DNA of 40,464 bases from assembly GCA_028288485.1 (NCBI GenBank), contig JAQBNO010000118.1, forward strand, positions 1 through 40,464, written 5' to 3'. A program made the position numbers and the translations under genes. Of the stretch, positions 1 through 6,796 are shown one piece after another. The notes under the pieces were generated by a model that was not told the origin of the DNA, made no database searches, and saw nothing but the letters and a program-made list of their open reading frames with translations. Origin of the DNA: Segetibacter sp. (lineage in GTDB: Bacteria > Bacteroidota > Bacteroidia > Chitinophagales > Chitinophagaceae). The stretch's first letter is position 1. Each line of letters starts with the position of its first letter.

Positions 1-64
1 TAATACTAACCCGCTCCTGCTAATGTGGATTTAATTTCTTGCTTTAATTATGGCAGCGGGCCTG

Positions 65-355
65 TTATCTCTTCCAAATATCCTTATACACTTCGGGGTG
101 ATGAGTGAACTGCAAATGAACGTAAGGACAAAGAGGTGACACTTTCAAATGATTATTTCTTGCGTAGTCTGTCATTGCCAACAATAATTTTTTGGCCAGC
201 CCCTTACCTTCAGCTTTTGGCAAAACCCCTGTATGATAAACGGTTAGAAGGTCTTTTCTAATTGCAATTACCATTTCACCCAATTGTTCATCGCCTTCCA
301 TTATAACAAAAGCGCCTTCTCCCTTTTCGCCGAGGTTTAGTTTTACAGGATCCAT
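65..355 (-). CDS. GNAT-family N-acetyltransferase, small YjdJ-like type
   Basis: This 96-residue protein has the compact single-domain build of the COG2388/YjdJ-type acetyltransferases, which are about 90-100 residues long. A central beta strand (VYHTGVLPKAEGKGLAKKLL) carries the acetyl-CoA pyrophosphate-binding loop, here E-G-K-G-L-A, and the C-terminal part has the family's conserved Cys-Pro-Y-V segment (SPLCPYV) followed by H-P-E-V-Y. The substrate is unknown; members of this group are cytoplasmic and mostly uncharacterised. The gene ends near the left window edge and its start faces the R1 repeat at 395-450. No Bacteroidota -7 box is obvious upstream. Family assignment is confident; function beyond acyl transfer is not. 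Confidence 0.85.
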   Translation of the reverse strand: MDPVKLNLGEKGEGAFVIMEGDEQLGEMVIAIRKDLLTVYHTGVLPKAEGKGLAKKLLLAMTDYARNNHLKVSPLCPYVHLQFTHHPEVYKDIWKR

Positions 356-394
356 GACGAAGCTTAATTTAATTTTGCTGATTTCTTTGGTTTA

Positions 395-450
395 GTACAA
401 GTGTGCGACGCAACGATGCTCGATAGAAATTCTTTCGCCCGCTACAAAAC
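395..450 (+). repeat. R1 dispersed repeat, copy 1 (short form)
   Basis: The core GTACAAGTGTGCGACGCAAC begins at 395 and is followed by GATG. The copy lies between the start of the GNAT gene and the end of the DoxX gene. The distal end, read on the minus strand, begins TTTTGTAGC, matching the T-rich GGTACCGGC-like end of better copies. Forward orientation is defined here as GTACAAG reading on the plus strand. Nothing else is recognised between 356 and 556. Confidence 0.8.
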
Positions 451-556
451 AATTGTCCTTAATATAATGTAAACCAAACTTCTATTTTCCATACCTGTTC
501 TTTTACTTCTGTTTCTATTAATGTTCTCTTCCACCGGTTCGGCAGTATTTATTAAA

Positions 557-1021
557 CTATAATCTCGGGCTATTGTTTGCATTATTCGAAATTCCTGCAT
601 CTACACTTGCCTTTCCACCTCCTGTTATTAAAAGAATAATTGCGAGTCCAAACAGCAGGATGAAAAATTCGACCCCTTCACCTTTTTGTGTGCCGGTCCA
701 ATTCATAAAGAACCCGTGTTGAAGATGTACTTTAAGAACAACTCCCGTAAAGAGTCCAACAAAACCCAGAGCGGCTACACGGGTAAGAAAGCCGAAGATT
801 AAGAGCAAGGATGCAAAGAATTCGATCAGGATCACGAATAAGGCTACAACATAGGGCAAACCAACCTGGGTTGTTAAAAATCCCATTGTTCCGGTAAACC
901 CATAGCCACCGAACATGCCCAAAAGTTTTTGTGCTCCATGCGGCAATATTGTAATACCGAGGGCCAAACGTGCAATTAAGGGTGCCCAGTTATTTGCGTT
1001 GGTAGCGATAATCTTTTTCAT
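557..1021 (-). CDS. DoxX family membrane protein
   Basis: This 154-residue protein has four hydrophobic segments, at about residues 15-35, 50-75, 80-100 and 118-137, and begins in the DoxX manner (WAPLIARLALGITILPHGAQKLLG, where the HGAQK motif in the first helix is characteristic). DoxX-family proteins sit in the inner membrane; some are subunits of quinol oxidase-like systems, but most have no assigned role, and a specific electron-transfer role cannot be claimed here. It is on the same strand as the Rossmann-fold protein at 1114-1626, with 92 bp between them, so co-transcription is possible. The start at 1021 (MKKII) gives a normal length and a charged N-terminus. Confidence 0.88.
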   Translation of the reverse strand: MKKIIATNANNWAPLIARLALGITILPHGAQKLLGMFGGYGFTGTMGFLTTQVGLPYVVALFVILIEFFASLLLIFGFLTRVAALGFVGLFTGVVLKVHLQHGFFMNWTGTQKGEGVEFFILLFGLAIILLITGGGKASVDAGISNNANNSPRL

Positions 1022-1113
1022 ACTATTTATTGTTTTAATTGAAAATTAAATGTAGGATAAGCAAGTTGTTCATTTGTTGAAGCGCAATAAAACTTGCTTT
1101 TTTCTCAAACCTT

Positions 1114-1626
1114 CTACAGTTCGTTCACGGGCAACCGGTTATGAAGGGTTAGGGAGAAGCCGGCTTTGACCATCATTGCCGCAATTGTTCGAACCGCTTC
1201 TTCATTTTCTCCAACTATTGAAACCGCGTTAGAAGGATGGTTAAAACATGCTGAAATGACACAGGAATGAGGTAATACATACTGTATTTCTTCCACTATT
1301 GCCCTATCGCCTCCAGCATTTAAGATGACCAGCACTATTTTTTGGGTCGCTACTTCTTTTATCTTACCGGCTATTTTCTTTTGTTGATCAGAATGATTAG
1401 CAAGAATGATGATGTCGGCTTCCCAGCAACCTTCCCTGGTACAATCAATTAATTCTGCATCTATGCCTGCAGTTTTTCTTTTTTGATCATCTAAAATACG
1501 GGCAAGACCAGCTTTATTTTCACCCATTAAAAGAAACCGGTAATCCAATAACAGTAGTTGACCAATAATGAGCTTCGATTGTTCCTCTGCCGCACCAGCA
1601 ATTGCTATTGTTTTCTTTACCGCCAT
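1114..1626 (-). CDS. NAD(P)-binding Rossmann-fold protein, NADP oxidoreductase-like
   Basis: This 170-residue protein starts with a beta strand and loop (KTIAIAGAAEEQSKLI) resembling the dinucleotide-binding turn of the coenzyme F420-dependent NADP oxidoreductase / NAD-binding-2 group. It continues with an alternating alpha/beta pattern, including a strand ending in an acidic segment (EADIIILANHSDQ) and a later VLVILNAGG strand. The usual G-x-G-x-x-G is degenerate here (G-A-A-E-E-Q), so cofactor binding is uncertain. It is shorter than full reductases of this class and has no C-terminal helical substrate domain. An exact TAnnTTTG -7 box lies 20 bp upstream. The DoxX gene follows on the same strand. 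The reaction is unknown. Confidence 0.6.
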   Translation of the reverse strand: MAVKKTIAIAGAAEEQSKLIIGQLLLLDYRFLLMGENKAGLARILDDQKRKTAGIDAELIDCTREGCWEADIIILANHSDQQKKIAGKIKEVATQKIVLVILNAGGDRAIVEEIQYVLPHSCVISACFNHPSNAVSIVGENEEAVRTIAAMMVKAGFSLTLHNRLPVNEL

Positions 1627-1645
1627 CTTGGTTTCTTTTGTTACA

Positions 1646-1653
1646 CAAAGCTA
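1646..1653 (-). promoter_or_regulatory. Bacteroidota-type -7 promoter element
   Basis: The minus strand reads TAGCTTTG, an exact match to TAnnTTTG, 20 bp upstream of the start codon at 1626. It would place transcription initiation close to the start codon, as is common in this phylum. No clear -33 TTG was found at the usual distance. Confidence 0.45.
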
Positions 1654-1897
1654 CAAAACACGCTAGCCTTTGTACATTACGATAGGATAATAAATTGTAT
1701 TGATATATGTCACATAAAATGTCGTACTTAAGGCCCTTGGGAGCTACGTCTTTATAGAATTATTAAAGCTCCAAACGAGGTTCGTGTTCACCGGCCTCTC
1801 CTTGGGAGTCTTTAATATTTTTTATTTTTTCTCTATAAACACGGTGCCCTTCCACAGCAGCTACAATCTTAATTAAACCACATTATATATCACATAA

Positions 1898-2482
1898 CTA
1901 CTTCCGGCCGGCCATTAGGCCACGGATGCGGCTTAAAGTTTCACGTGTAATACCAAGGTAGGAAGCGATCATATGCTGCGGTACTCTTTGAACGCAATCA
2001 GGAAACGACTTCATTAACTTGATGTATTTCTCTTCTGCCGTTTCGGTCATAGAACCCATTAAGCGGCGTTGGGTGGCAATAAGATTATTTTGAATGAGAA
2101 TACGAAAGTAACGTTCGAAAGCCGGGATCTTTTCAAGTAAGATATCCCACGAAGGTTTTGTGATTAGTAGCAATTCGCAGTCTTCCAAAGCCTCCATATT
2201 ATATAATGAAGGCTCGTTAGTGAGGAAACTATAGAGGTCAGCCATCCACCAACCTTCGAGTGAAAACTGAAGAATATGTTCGGTTGCTTTTTCATCAACT
2301 GTATACGTTCGTAAAATTCCTTTTTCTACAAAGGCGGTGTACTTACATACATCGCCTTCCTGCAGCAGGTATTGCCTTTTACGAAGCTTCTTCGGAAGAA
2401 ACAGTGTTTTGCAGAACTCAAATTCATCTTCTGTAACCGAAATGTTTTCGGTAACCTTCTTAAACAACAACTCGAACATCAA
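1898..2482 (-). CDS. Crp/Fnr family transcriptional regulator
   Basis: The 194-residue protein has an N-terminal cyclic-nucleotide-binding beta-barrel fold (about residues 25-120; LLQEGDVCKYTAFVEKGILRTY is typical of the barrel entrance) and a C-terminal winged helix-turn-helix (about 150-190; VPQHMIASYLGITRETLSRIR, a classic Crp recognition helix with E-T-L-S-R). It lacks the Fnr cysteine cluster, and the cAMP-contacting Arg-Ser pair is not evident, so the ligand is unknown. Bacteroidota carry many such short regulators, often next to genes they control. Here the neighbouring DoxX and Rossmann genes lie downstream on the same strand. An alternative start at the second Met changes the product by one residue. 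Confidence 0.9.
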   Translation of the reverse strand: MMFELLFKKVTENISVTEDEFEFCKTLFLPKKLRKRQYLLQEGDVCKYTAFVEKGILRTYTVDEKATEHILQFSLEGWWMADLYSFLTNEPSLYNMEALEDCELLLITKPSWDILLEKIPAFERYFRILIQNNLIATQRRLMGSMTETAEEKYIKLMKSFPDCVQRVPQHMIASYLGITRETLSRIRGLMAGRK

Positions 2483-2627
2483 TAAAGCAATTAATTAATG
2501 CTGCAAGGTAATATAGTATAAGATAAATCGGTAAGGTTGCGAGGTTATCAAATATTAAAGGATAAATTGATTTCGAAAAACCAGTAATAAGAAGAATAAT
2601 TCGAATTTTTTAAAAAGCAGGGTATCG

Positions 2628-2960
2628 CTATTTCACAGCCGGTGTTTTAGACTTTTTATATTTATTAGTTCGTGCATCACTGATCACTCCTTTCCAGCTT
2701 AGGCCATAAGCGAAATCATATTTGTTACCTTCTGAAGCGAAATGGGGCTCCATGTCGTGCGGGACGTCTTCAAATTGCATTTCAACAGTCTGCATATTAG
2801 CAGGCATTTGAACCGGTAAAAGACCAGCCGGTTCTGCTGCACCGGAAAGAATGTTGAACATTGCGTGGTGCTGCGTTCCAAAACCTACAACAATACCATT
2901 TACCTGTTTTTCAAATTCAGCAAATATCATAGGCTTCGAAGCTTCAACAATTACAATAAC
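2628..2960 (-). pseudogene. C-terminal remnant of a GH3 beta-glucosidase
   Basis: The reading frame is open from an in-frame TAG at 2961-2963 to the stop at 2628. It reads as the last ~110 residues of a glycoside hydrolase family 3 enzyme: a strand V-I-V-I-V-E-A-S-K-P, then GIVVGFGTQHHA, then AEPAGLLPVQMPANMQTVE, and finally a NKYDFAYGLSWKGVISDAR stretch. The proline-leucine rich PAGLLPVQMP segment and the DFAYGLSW ending are hallmarks of the GH3 C-terminal domain. The roughly 600 residues that would carry the catalytic domain are absent; upstream sequence to 3018 shows no further GH3 signal. The Met at 2930 makes it look like a 100-residue gene, but it is a fragment and probably not functional. 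Confidence 0.85.
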
Positions 2961-3018
2961 CTACTGAATATTGATTTTATGCTCTTGTGCCACGCACTAA
3001 AGCCAGTCTGGCAAAAAC

Positions 3019-4524
3019 TCACCTTATAAATTTCCCTATAACCGGCAACTTCTGAAATTCCTTTTTCTCGACAAACAGAATAAACCGGGTATAAATAAAA
3101 AGCAGGATGGAAGCCATGATAAGACTGAAATAAAGGTTCGGTAACAACCAGGTAGCGCCTTTGTGTATAAAAAACAATATGACCACTATTACAATATAGG
3201 CTACCAGTTTTTTCCAGGCGTAAGGGATCTTGTACTCTTTCTGACCCCAGACAAAACTAATGACCATCATACTGCCATAACAAAAGAAAGTGGCCCACGC
3301 ACAGGCTAAATACCCAAACCTCGGAATGAAAAGCCAGTTAATGACAATAGTAACAACTACTCCCGTTATAGTTATGTATGCACCGGCTTTGGTTTTATTT
3401 CCCAACTTATACCAGATGCTAAGATTGTAATAAATGCCCAGAAAAATGTTTGCGAGCAACAGGATTGGAACTATGCCCAGGCCGACCCAATATGTCTCCC
3501 CTACAAAATATTTAAGAACCGGAAGATAGAGGCTCACAAAAAGGAACATTAGCGTTACGGTTATTACGAAAAACTTCATCACTCTTGCATACGTACGCTG
3601 CGGGTTTAACCCTTCTGCCTGTTTAAAGAAAAATGGTTCGGCCCCCATACGGAACGCCTGTATAAACAAACTGATCAGTAACGATAGTTTGTAACAGGCA
3701 CTATAAATACCCACTTGTTCTTGTTTAAAAGTATCGCTTCCGGGAACCCAGGCATGTAGCATGAGCCGGTCAACAGTTTCGTTGATCATTCCGCCCAGGC
3801 CAACAATTATCAGGGGCATTGCGTAGATCATCATTTCTTTCCACAACTTACTATTGAAATTAAGTTTTATTGACCCGATTTGACCTGCCAGTAATAGCAA
3901 CGTTAGTCCTGATGACAGAAGATTAGCGACGATGATATAGGTAACTGGGTTGACATCGGTACGATACAAAAAACTTATCCAGCTATTCGGATTGTCTTGC
4001 AGGATTTTCGGACAATAAGATAAAAAGAAGACGGTGGCGGCAACATAGGTGAGTATACTGCAGATTCGTACAAAAGCATATTGTACCGGTCTTCCGTCGT
4101 GCCTTAGTTTTGCAAAAGGAATGGTGGTTAATGTATCTATTGCGATGATAAGAATGCTTAGTTCTATCAGTTGCGGCTCATCTGCAACTCCGGCAATACC
4201 AGCCAGCTGTGTTCTAAAGATCCATAGCAGGGAAGACAGGATGATGGAAGAAGCAAAAAGAGAAATGGATGCTGTACTATAGATGGTATTCTCATACTCC
4301 TTTCGTTGCGAAAAGCGGAAATAAGCTGTTTCAAAACCGTAAGTAAACAGTACATTAAGCAATGGAATGGCGGCATACACCATACTCATTTTTCCATAGT
4401 CGGCAACCTGTAAAACGGAGGTTTGTGTTAAATAAGGTGTAAGCAGGTAACTGATAAAGCGGGCAGCAATAGAACTCACTCCGTACCACATCGTTTGTCC
4501 CGCCAATTTTTTAATTCCGCTCAA
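3019..4524 (-). CDS. Wzx-like polysaccharide flippase (MOP superfamily)
   Basis: This 501-residue integral membrane protein has about 12-14 hydrophobic helices spread along its length and the N-terminal signature of oligosaccharide flippases (KKLAGQTMWYGVSSIAARFISYLLTP). The GMINETVDRLML segment near residue 250 is the start of the second half repeat. Family members flip undecaprenyl-linked oligosaccharides across the inner membrane for O-antigen, capsule or exopolysaccharide assembly. No glycosyltransferases adjoin it, so this is an orphan flippase and the glycan cannot be named. The length is normal for the family. An exact TAnnTTTG element precedes the start codon by 17 bp. Confidence 0.9.
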   Translation of the reverse strand: MSGIKKLAGQTMWYGVSSIAARFISYLLTPYLTQTSVLQVADYGKMSMVYAAIPLLNVLFTYGFETAYFRFSQRKEYENTIYSTASISLFASSIILSSLLWIFRTQLAGIAGVADEPQLIELSILIIAIDTLTTIPFAKLRHDGRPVQYAFVRICSILTYVAATVFFLSYCPKILQDNPNSWISFLYRTDVNPVTYIIVANLLSSGLTLLLLAGQIGSIKLNFNSKLWKEMMIYAMPLIIVGLGGMINETVDRLMLHAWVPGSDTFKQEQVGIYSACYKLSLLISLFIQAFRMGAEPFFFKQAEGLNPQRTYARVMKFFVITVTLMFLFVSLYLPVLKYFVGETYWVGLGIVPILLLANIFLGIYYNLSIWYKLGNKTKAGAYITITGVVVTIVINWLFIPRFGYLACAWATFFCYGSMMVISFVWGQKEYKIPYAWKKLVAYIVIVVILFFIHKGATWLLPNLYFSLIMASILLFIYTRFILFVEKKEFQKLPVIGKFIR

Positions 4525-4540
4525 TTGTATCTTATTTTCA

Positions 4541-4548
4541 CAAAAATA
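4541..4548 (-). promoter_or_regulatory. Bacteroidota-type -7 promoter element
   Basis: The minus strand reads TATTTTTG, an exact TAnnTTTG match, 17 bp upstream of the flippase start at 4524. Initiation would fall just upstream of the start codon. Confidence 0.4.
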
Positions 4549-4661
4549 GCTGTAAGAGTTTAGCCTGCCATCCTTTTTATAAGGCCAATATAAAATATAG
4601 GAATATTACAATCCAACTAGTAGAAACGCAACTTCACTTTAGTTTTCTCAAATACATCTTT

Positions 4662-5069
4662 CTAAAAGTGATCCGGGCCAACTTTACGCCGGTTTCCTTT
4701 TATCTCCGATTTATTTTTCTTTGCCTGCACCCTTCTTTCTTTAGACGCTTTCGATGGCCTTGTAGCTATTCTCGCTTTCTTTTTAACCAGTGCATGTTCT
4801 ATTAATTCGTTTATTTTTCTAACCACTTCATCCCGGTTTCCCAATTGTGTTCTTGCTGTCTGTGATTTTACCAGCAGGAATCCTTCCAACGTAATTTTGT
4901 TGGCTAATCTTTCTGTAATTACTTGTTTTTGTTCGTCTGTAAAAAGAGTAGAGTTTGCTACCGGCCAACGGCCTTCAACCATCGTCTCTACCTTGTTTAC
5001 ATTCTGGCCACCTTTACCTCCGCTTCGTGCTGTGCTAAATATTATTTCGTTGTAAACGTCTACCTTCAT
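4662..5069 (-). CDS. arfB: Alternative ribosome-rescue factor, peptidyl-tRNA hydrolase ArfB (YaeJ)
   Basis: The 135-residue product has the release-factor catalytic domain: STARSGGKGGQNVNKVETMV contains the GGQ tripeptide that hydrolyses peptidyl-tRNA, followed by the short alpha/beta domain and a very basic C-terminal tail (SKASKERRVQAKKNKSEIKGN) that in ArfB enters the empty mRNA channel of stalled ribosomes. It lacks the codon-recognition domain of RF1/RF2. The frame is open further upstream to 5249, but that extension overlaps the divergent dtd gene and has no family match; MKVDVYNEI at 5069 is the conserved start, with Met at 5075 possible. The dtd start lies 27 bp away on the other strand. 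Confidence 0.92.
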   Translation of the reverse strand: MKVDVYNEIIFSTARSGGKGGQNVNKVETMVEGRWPVANSTLFTDEQKQVITERLANKITLEGFLLVKSQTARTQLGNRDEVVRKINELIEHALVKKKARIATRPSKASKERRVQAKKNKSEIKGNRRKVGPDHF

Positions 5070-5096
5070 AACCATAAAATTACAAGGAAAAATGTT

Positions 5097-5549
5097 ATGA
5101 GGGTGGTTATACAAAGGGTAAGCCGGGCTTCGGTAACAGTGGAAGAAAAAATCTGCGGCAAAATAAACGAAGGGTTGTTGGTCTTTATAGGAGTAGAGGA
5201 TTCCGACACTGAAGAAGACATAAAATGGCTTAGTAATAAAATTGTTCAAATGCGCATTTTTAACGATGAGAACGGTGTAATGAATAGAAGTGTGCTTGAA
5301 ACCAGCGGGAACATATTATTGGTAAGCCAGTTCACCCTACATGCAAGTACAAAGAAAGGAAACCGTCCATCTTACATAAAAGCTTCTAAAGGTGATTTTG
5401 CCATTCCTATGTATGGAAAAATGATCGAACAACTACAGGCTGATATGGGCAAACCAATTGAAACCGGAATTTTTGGTGCAGATATGAAAGTTGAACTGTT
5501 AAACGACGGCCCGGTAACGATTGTGGTGGATAGTAAGAATAGGGAATAA
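5097..5549 (+). CDS. dtd: D-aminoacyl-tRNA deacylase
   Basis: The 150-residue protein begins MRVVIQRVSRASVTV, the conserved N-terminus of DTD, and carries both active-site motifs: the S-Q-F-T-L segment (residues ~77-81, LLVSQFTLHA) and the C-terminal N-D-G-P-V-T segment that holds the cross-subunit Gly-Pro dipeptide. The enzyme removes D-amino acids, and glycine mischarged on tRNA-Ala, in the cytoplasm. The frame is open back to 4923, but the conserved start is the ATG at 5097; the longer form would overlap arfB on the opposite strand. The pairing of two translation quality-control genes back to back is suggestive of shared regulation. Confidence 0.95.
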   Translation: MRVVIQRVSRASVTVEEKICGKINEGLLVFIGVEDSDTEEDIKWLSNKIVQMRIFNDENGVMNRSVLETSGNILLVSQFTLHASTKKGNRPSYIKASKGDFAIPMYGKMIEQLQADMGKPIETGIFGADMKVELLNDGPVTIVVDSKNRE

Positions 5550-5640
5550 TAGAACCAGGATTTGTGAGATTGCGTAAGATTAAAGTGAAATGAAGACTTT
5601 TTGTAATACCGGCTAATCTTTTTACAGGAACAGTTGTTGC

Positions 5641-5790
5641 TTACGATGTACTCGAACCCATTGAGCAATAGTTTTCTTGGCTTCTAAATCCCCGCACGAT
5701 TTCCCTTGTTTCCTCAAACATCGCTAAATAATTATCAGGGCGCAAAAAAGGATGAATAAACCTGTCGCCTCGCAGCCAGTACAACCAAAA
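5641..5790 (-). pseudogene. Possible gene remnant abutting an R1 repeat
   Basis: On the minus strand a frame without stops runs from the R1 copy at 5791 to a TAA at 5641-5643. It has a protein-like composition, including RGDRFIHPFLRPDNYLAMFE and then ETREIVRGFRSQENY. There is no start codon at its left end: the frame enters directly from the repeat. It looks like the C-terminal end of a lost gene whose 5' part ended at the repeat, but no family was recognised, and 50 open codons could occur by chance. The rest of 5550-5861 shows no gene. Confidence 0.25.
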
Positions 5791-5836
5791 GTACAAGTGT
5801 GCGACGCAACGAAGTTTAATTAAAGGCCCCGGTGCC
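5791..5836 (+). repeat. R1 dispersed repeat, copy 2 (short form)
   Basis: The core GTACAAGTGTGCGACGCAAC starts at 5791. The 3' part is diverged; on the minus strand it reads GGCACCGG near the end, in place of GGTACCGG. The copy ends about 25 bp before the MazG gene and adjoins the possible gene remnant on its left. Confidence 0.75.
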
Positions 5837-5861
5837 TAGTACATAAAAAATTAATCACACC

Positions 5862-6194
5862 ATGGAAATTACTCTCGGAGAAGCTCAACAAAAAGTGGAT
5901 GAATGGATCAAAACGGTTGGCGTAAAATATTTTGGCGAACTGACCAACCTGGGGATTTTAATGGAGGAAGTGGGAGAACTAAGCCGGGTAATGGTTAGAA
6001 AATATGGTGAACAATCGTATAAGGAATCAGATAAAAAATATGAGTTGGCCGATGAAATGGCCGATGTTTTATGGGTCCTTTTATGCCTTGCAAATCAAAC
6101 AGGAGTAGATTTAACGGAAGCACTTTCAAAAAATTTCGAAAAGAAAACTGCCCGCGATGCTTCACGCCATAAAAAAAATGAAAAACTAAAATAA
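5862..6194 (+). CDS. MazG-like nucleotide pyrophosphohydrolase
   Basis: The 110-residue single-domain protein shows the all-alpha NTP pyrophosphohydrolase pattern. A first acidic motif lies in ILMEEVGELSRVMVRKYG (E-E-V-G-E, metal binding) and a second in ELADEMADVLWVLLCLAN (D-E-x-A-D, metal binding). Such proteins hydrolyse (d)NTPs to NMP and pyrophosphate and help sanitise the nucleotide pool. The length fits the short MazG-like form, half the size of E. coli MazG. Many Bacteroidota carry this gene close to dtd, as here, with the R1 repeat in between. The start at 5862 gives MEITLGEAQQKVDEWI, a good family start. Confidence 0.9.
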   Translation: MEITLGEAQQKVDEWIKTVGVKYFGELTNLGILMEEVGELSRVMVRKYGEQSYKESDKKYELADEMADVLWVLLCLANQTGVDLTEALSKNFEKKTARDASRHKKNEKLK

Positions 6195-6342
6195 ATTTTA
6201 TTGTTATACGGTACAGATTAAAGTTACTCACCGGTTTCCATTTTAGGGAAAATGCTTAAATTGGCACTCCACATGCAACCAAATCGTATCTACTCAGGTC
6301 TTTAAAGAGGAACTAAATAATAACAAATAAATTCGTTTTCCT

Positions 6343-6588
6343 ATGTTTTCACCTTTACTAAATATCGTTATGCAGTACGGTGGTGCTGTTATGGCGGGAA
6401 TTGTGGTCAGCTTGATCTGCAAAGCCTATTTTGCTTCTCAACTTCAGGGCAAGATAAAGGGCTACCAGAGTGACATTGTAAAAAGCCATTCGAAAATTCT
6501 TGAACTGGAAGCCAAAAATGATCAATTGGAAAAACGCCTGAAAGAATTGGAAGGCACTTTCAATAAAGATAGAATTTTCATGAATTAA
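6343..6588 (+). CDS. Small membrane protein with coiled coil, unknown function
   Basis: This 81-residue protein has one transmembrane helix at about residues 7-28 (MQYGGAVMAGIVVSLICKAY) followed by a heptad-rich, charged stretch (residues ~40-72; SKILELEAKNDQLEKRLKEL), which predicts an anchored coiled coil. No family was recognised. The gene lies between mazG-like and glyS on the same strand. A weak purine-rich AGAGGAA lies about 35 bp upstream, too far for a ribosome site. It is most likely real because of its composition and position, but it has no assigned role. Confidence 0.6.
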   Translation: MFSPLLNIVMQYGGAVMAGIVVSLICKAYFASQLQGKIKGYQSDIVKSHSKILELEAKNDQLEKRLKELEGTFNKDRIFMN

Positions 6589-6780
6589 ATAGTCAGGTTG
6601 AAGGTGCAGGGTTGAAGATACAGGATAAAGTGCTAAGGTGGTTCTTTCACTCTTCCTGCTTCTCGTAATCTTTCTCCTTCAACCTTATACCTCCGTCTTT
6701 CTATCTTCGTTATACCTTTCACCTAAACCATCCACCCTTTTTCTCCAACATTTTCTCCATTTCATTTTACATTTTTCGTG

Positions 6781-6788
6781 TAGGTTTG
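6781..6788 (+). promoter_or_regulatory. Bacteroidota-type -7 promoter element
   Basis: TAGGTTTG matches TAnnTTTG exactly and ends 8 bp before the glycyl-tRNA synthetase ATG at 6797. If used, the mRNA would be almost leaderless. Confidence 0.4.
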
Positions 6789-6796
6789 CCGTCATT

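Noticed and set aside
2985-3000. CTCTTGTGCCACGCACT as a degenerate R1 core
   Set aside because: The order of the shared words does not align with the R1 core; similarity appears accidental.
4923-5096. Upstream extension of the dtd reading frame
   Set aside because: It overlaps arfB on the opposite strand and has no family similarity; the conserved DTD start MRVVIQRV is at 5097.
5070-5249. Upstream extension of the arfB reading frame
   Set aside because: It is antisense to dtd, and ArfB proteins begin close to the GGQ domain, as from 5069.
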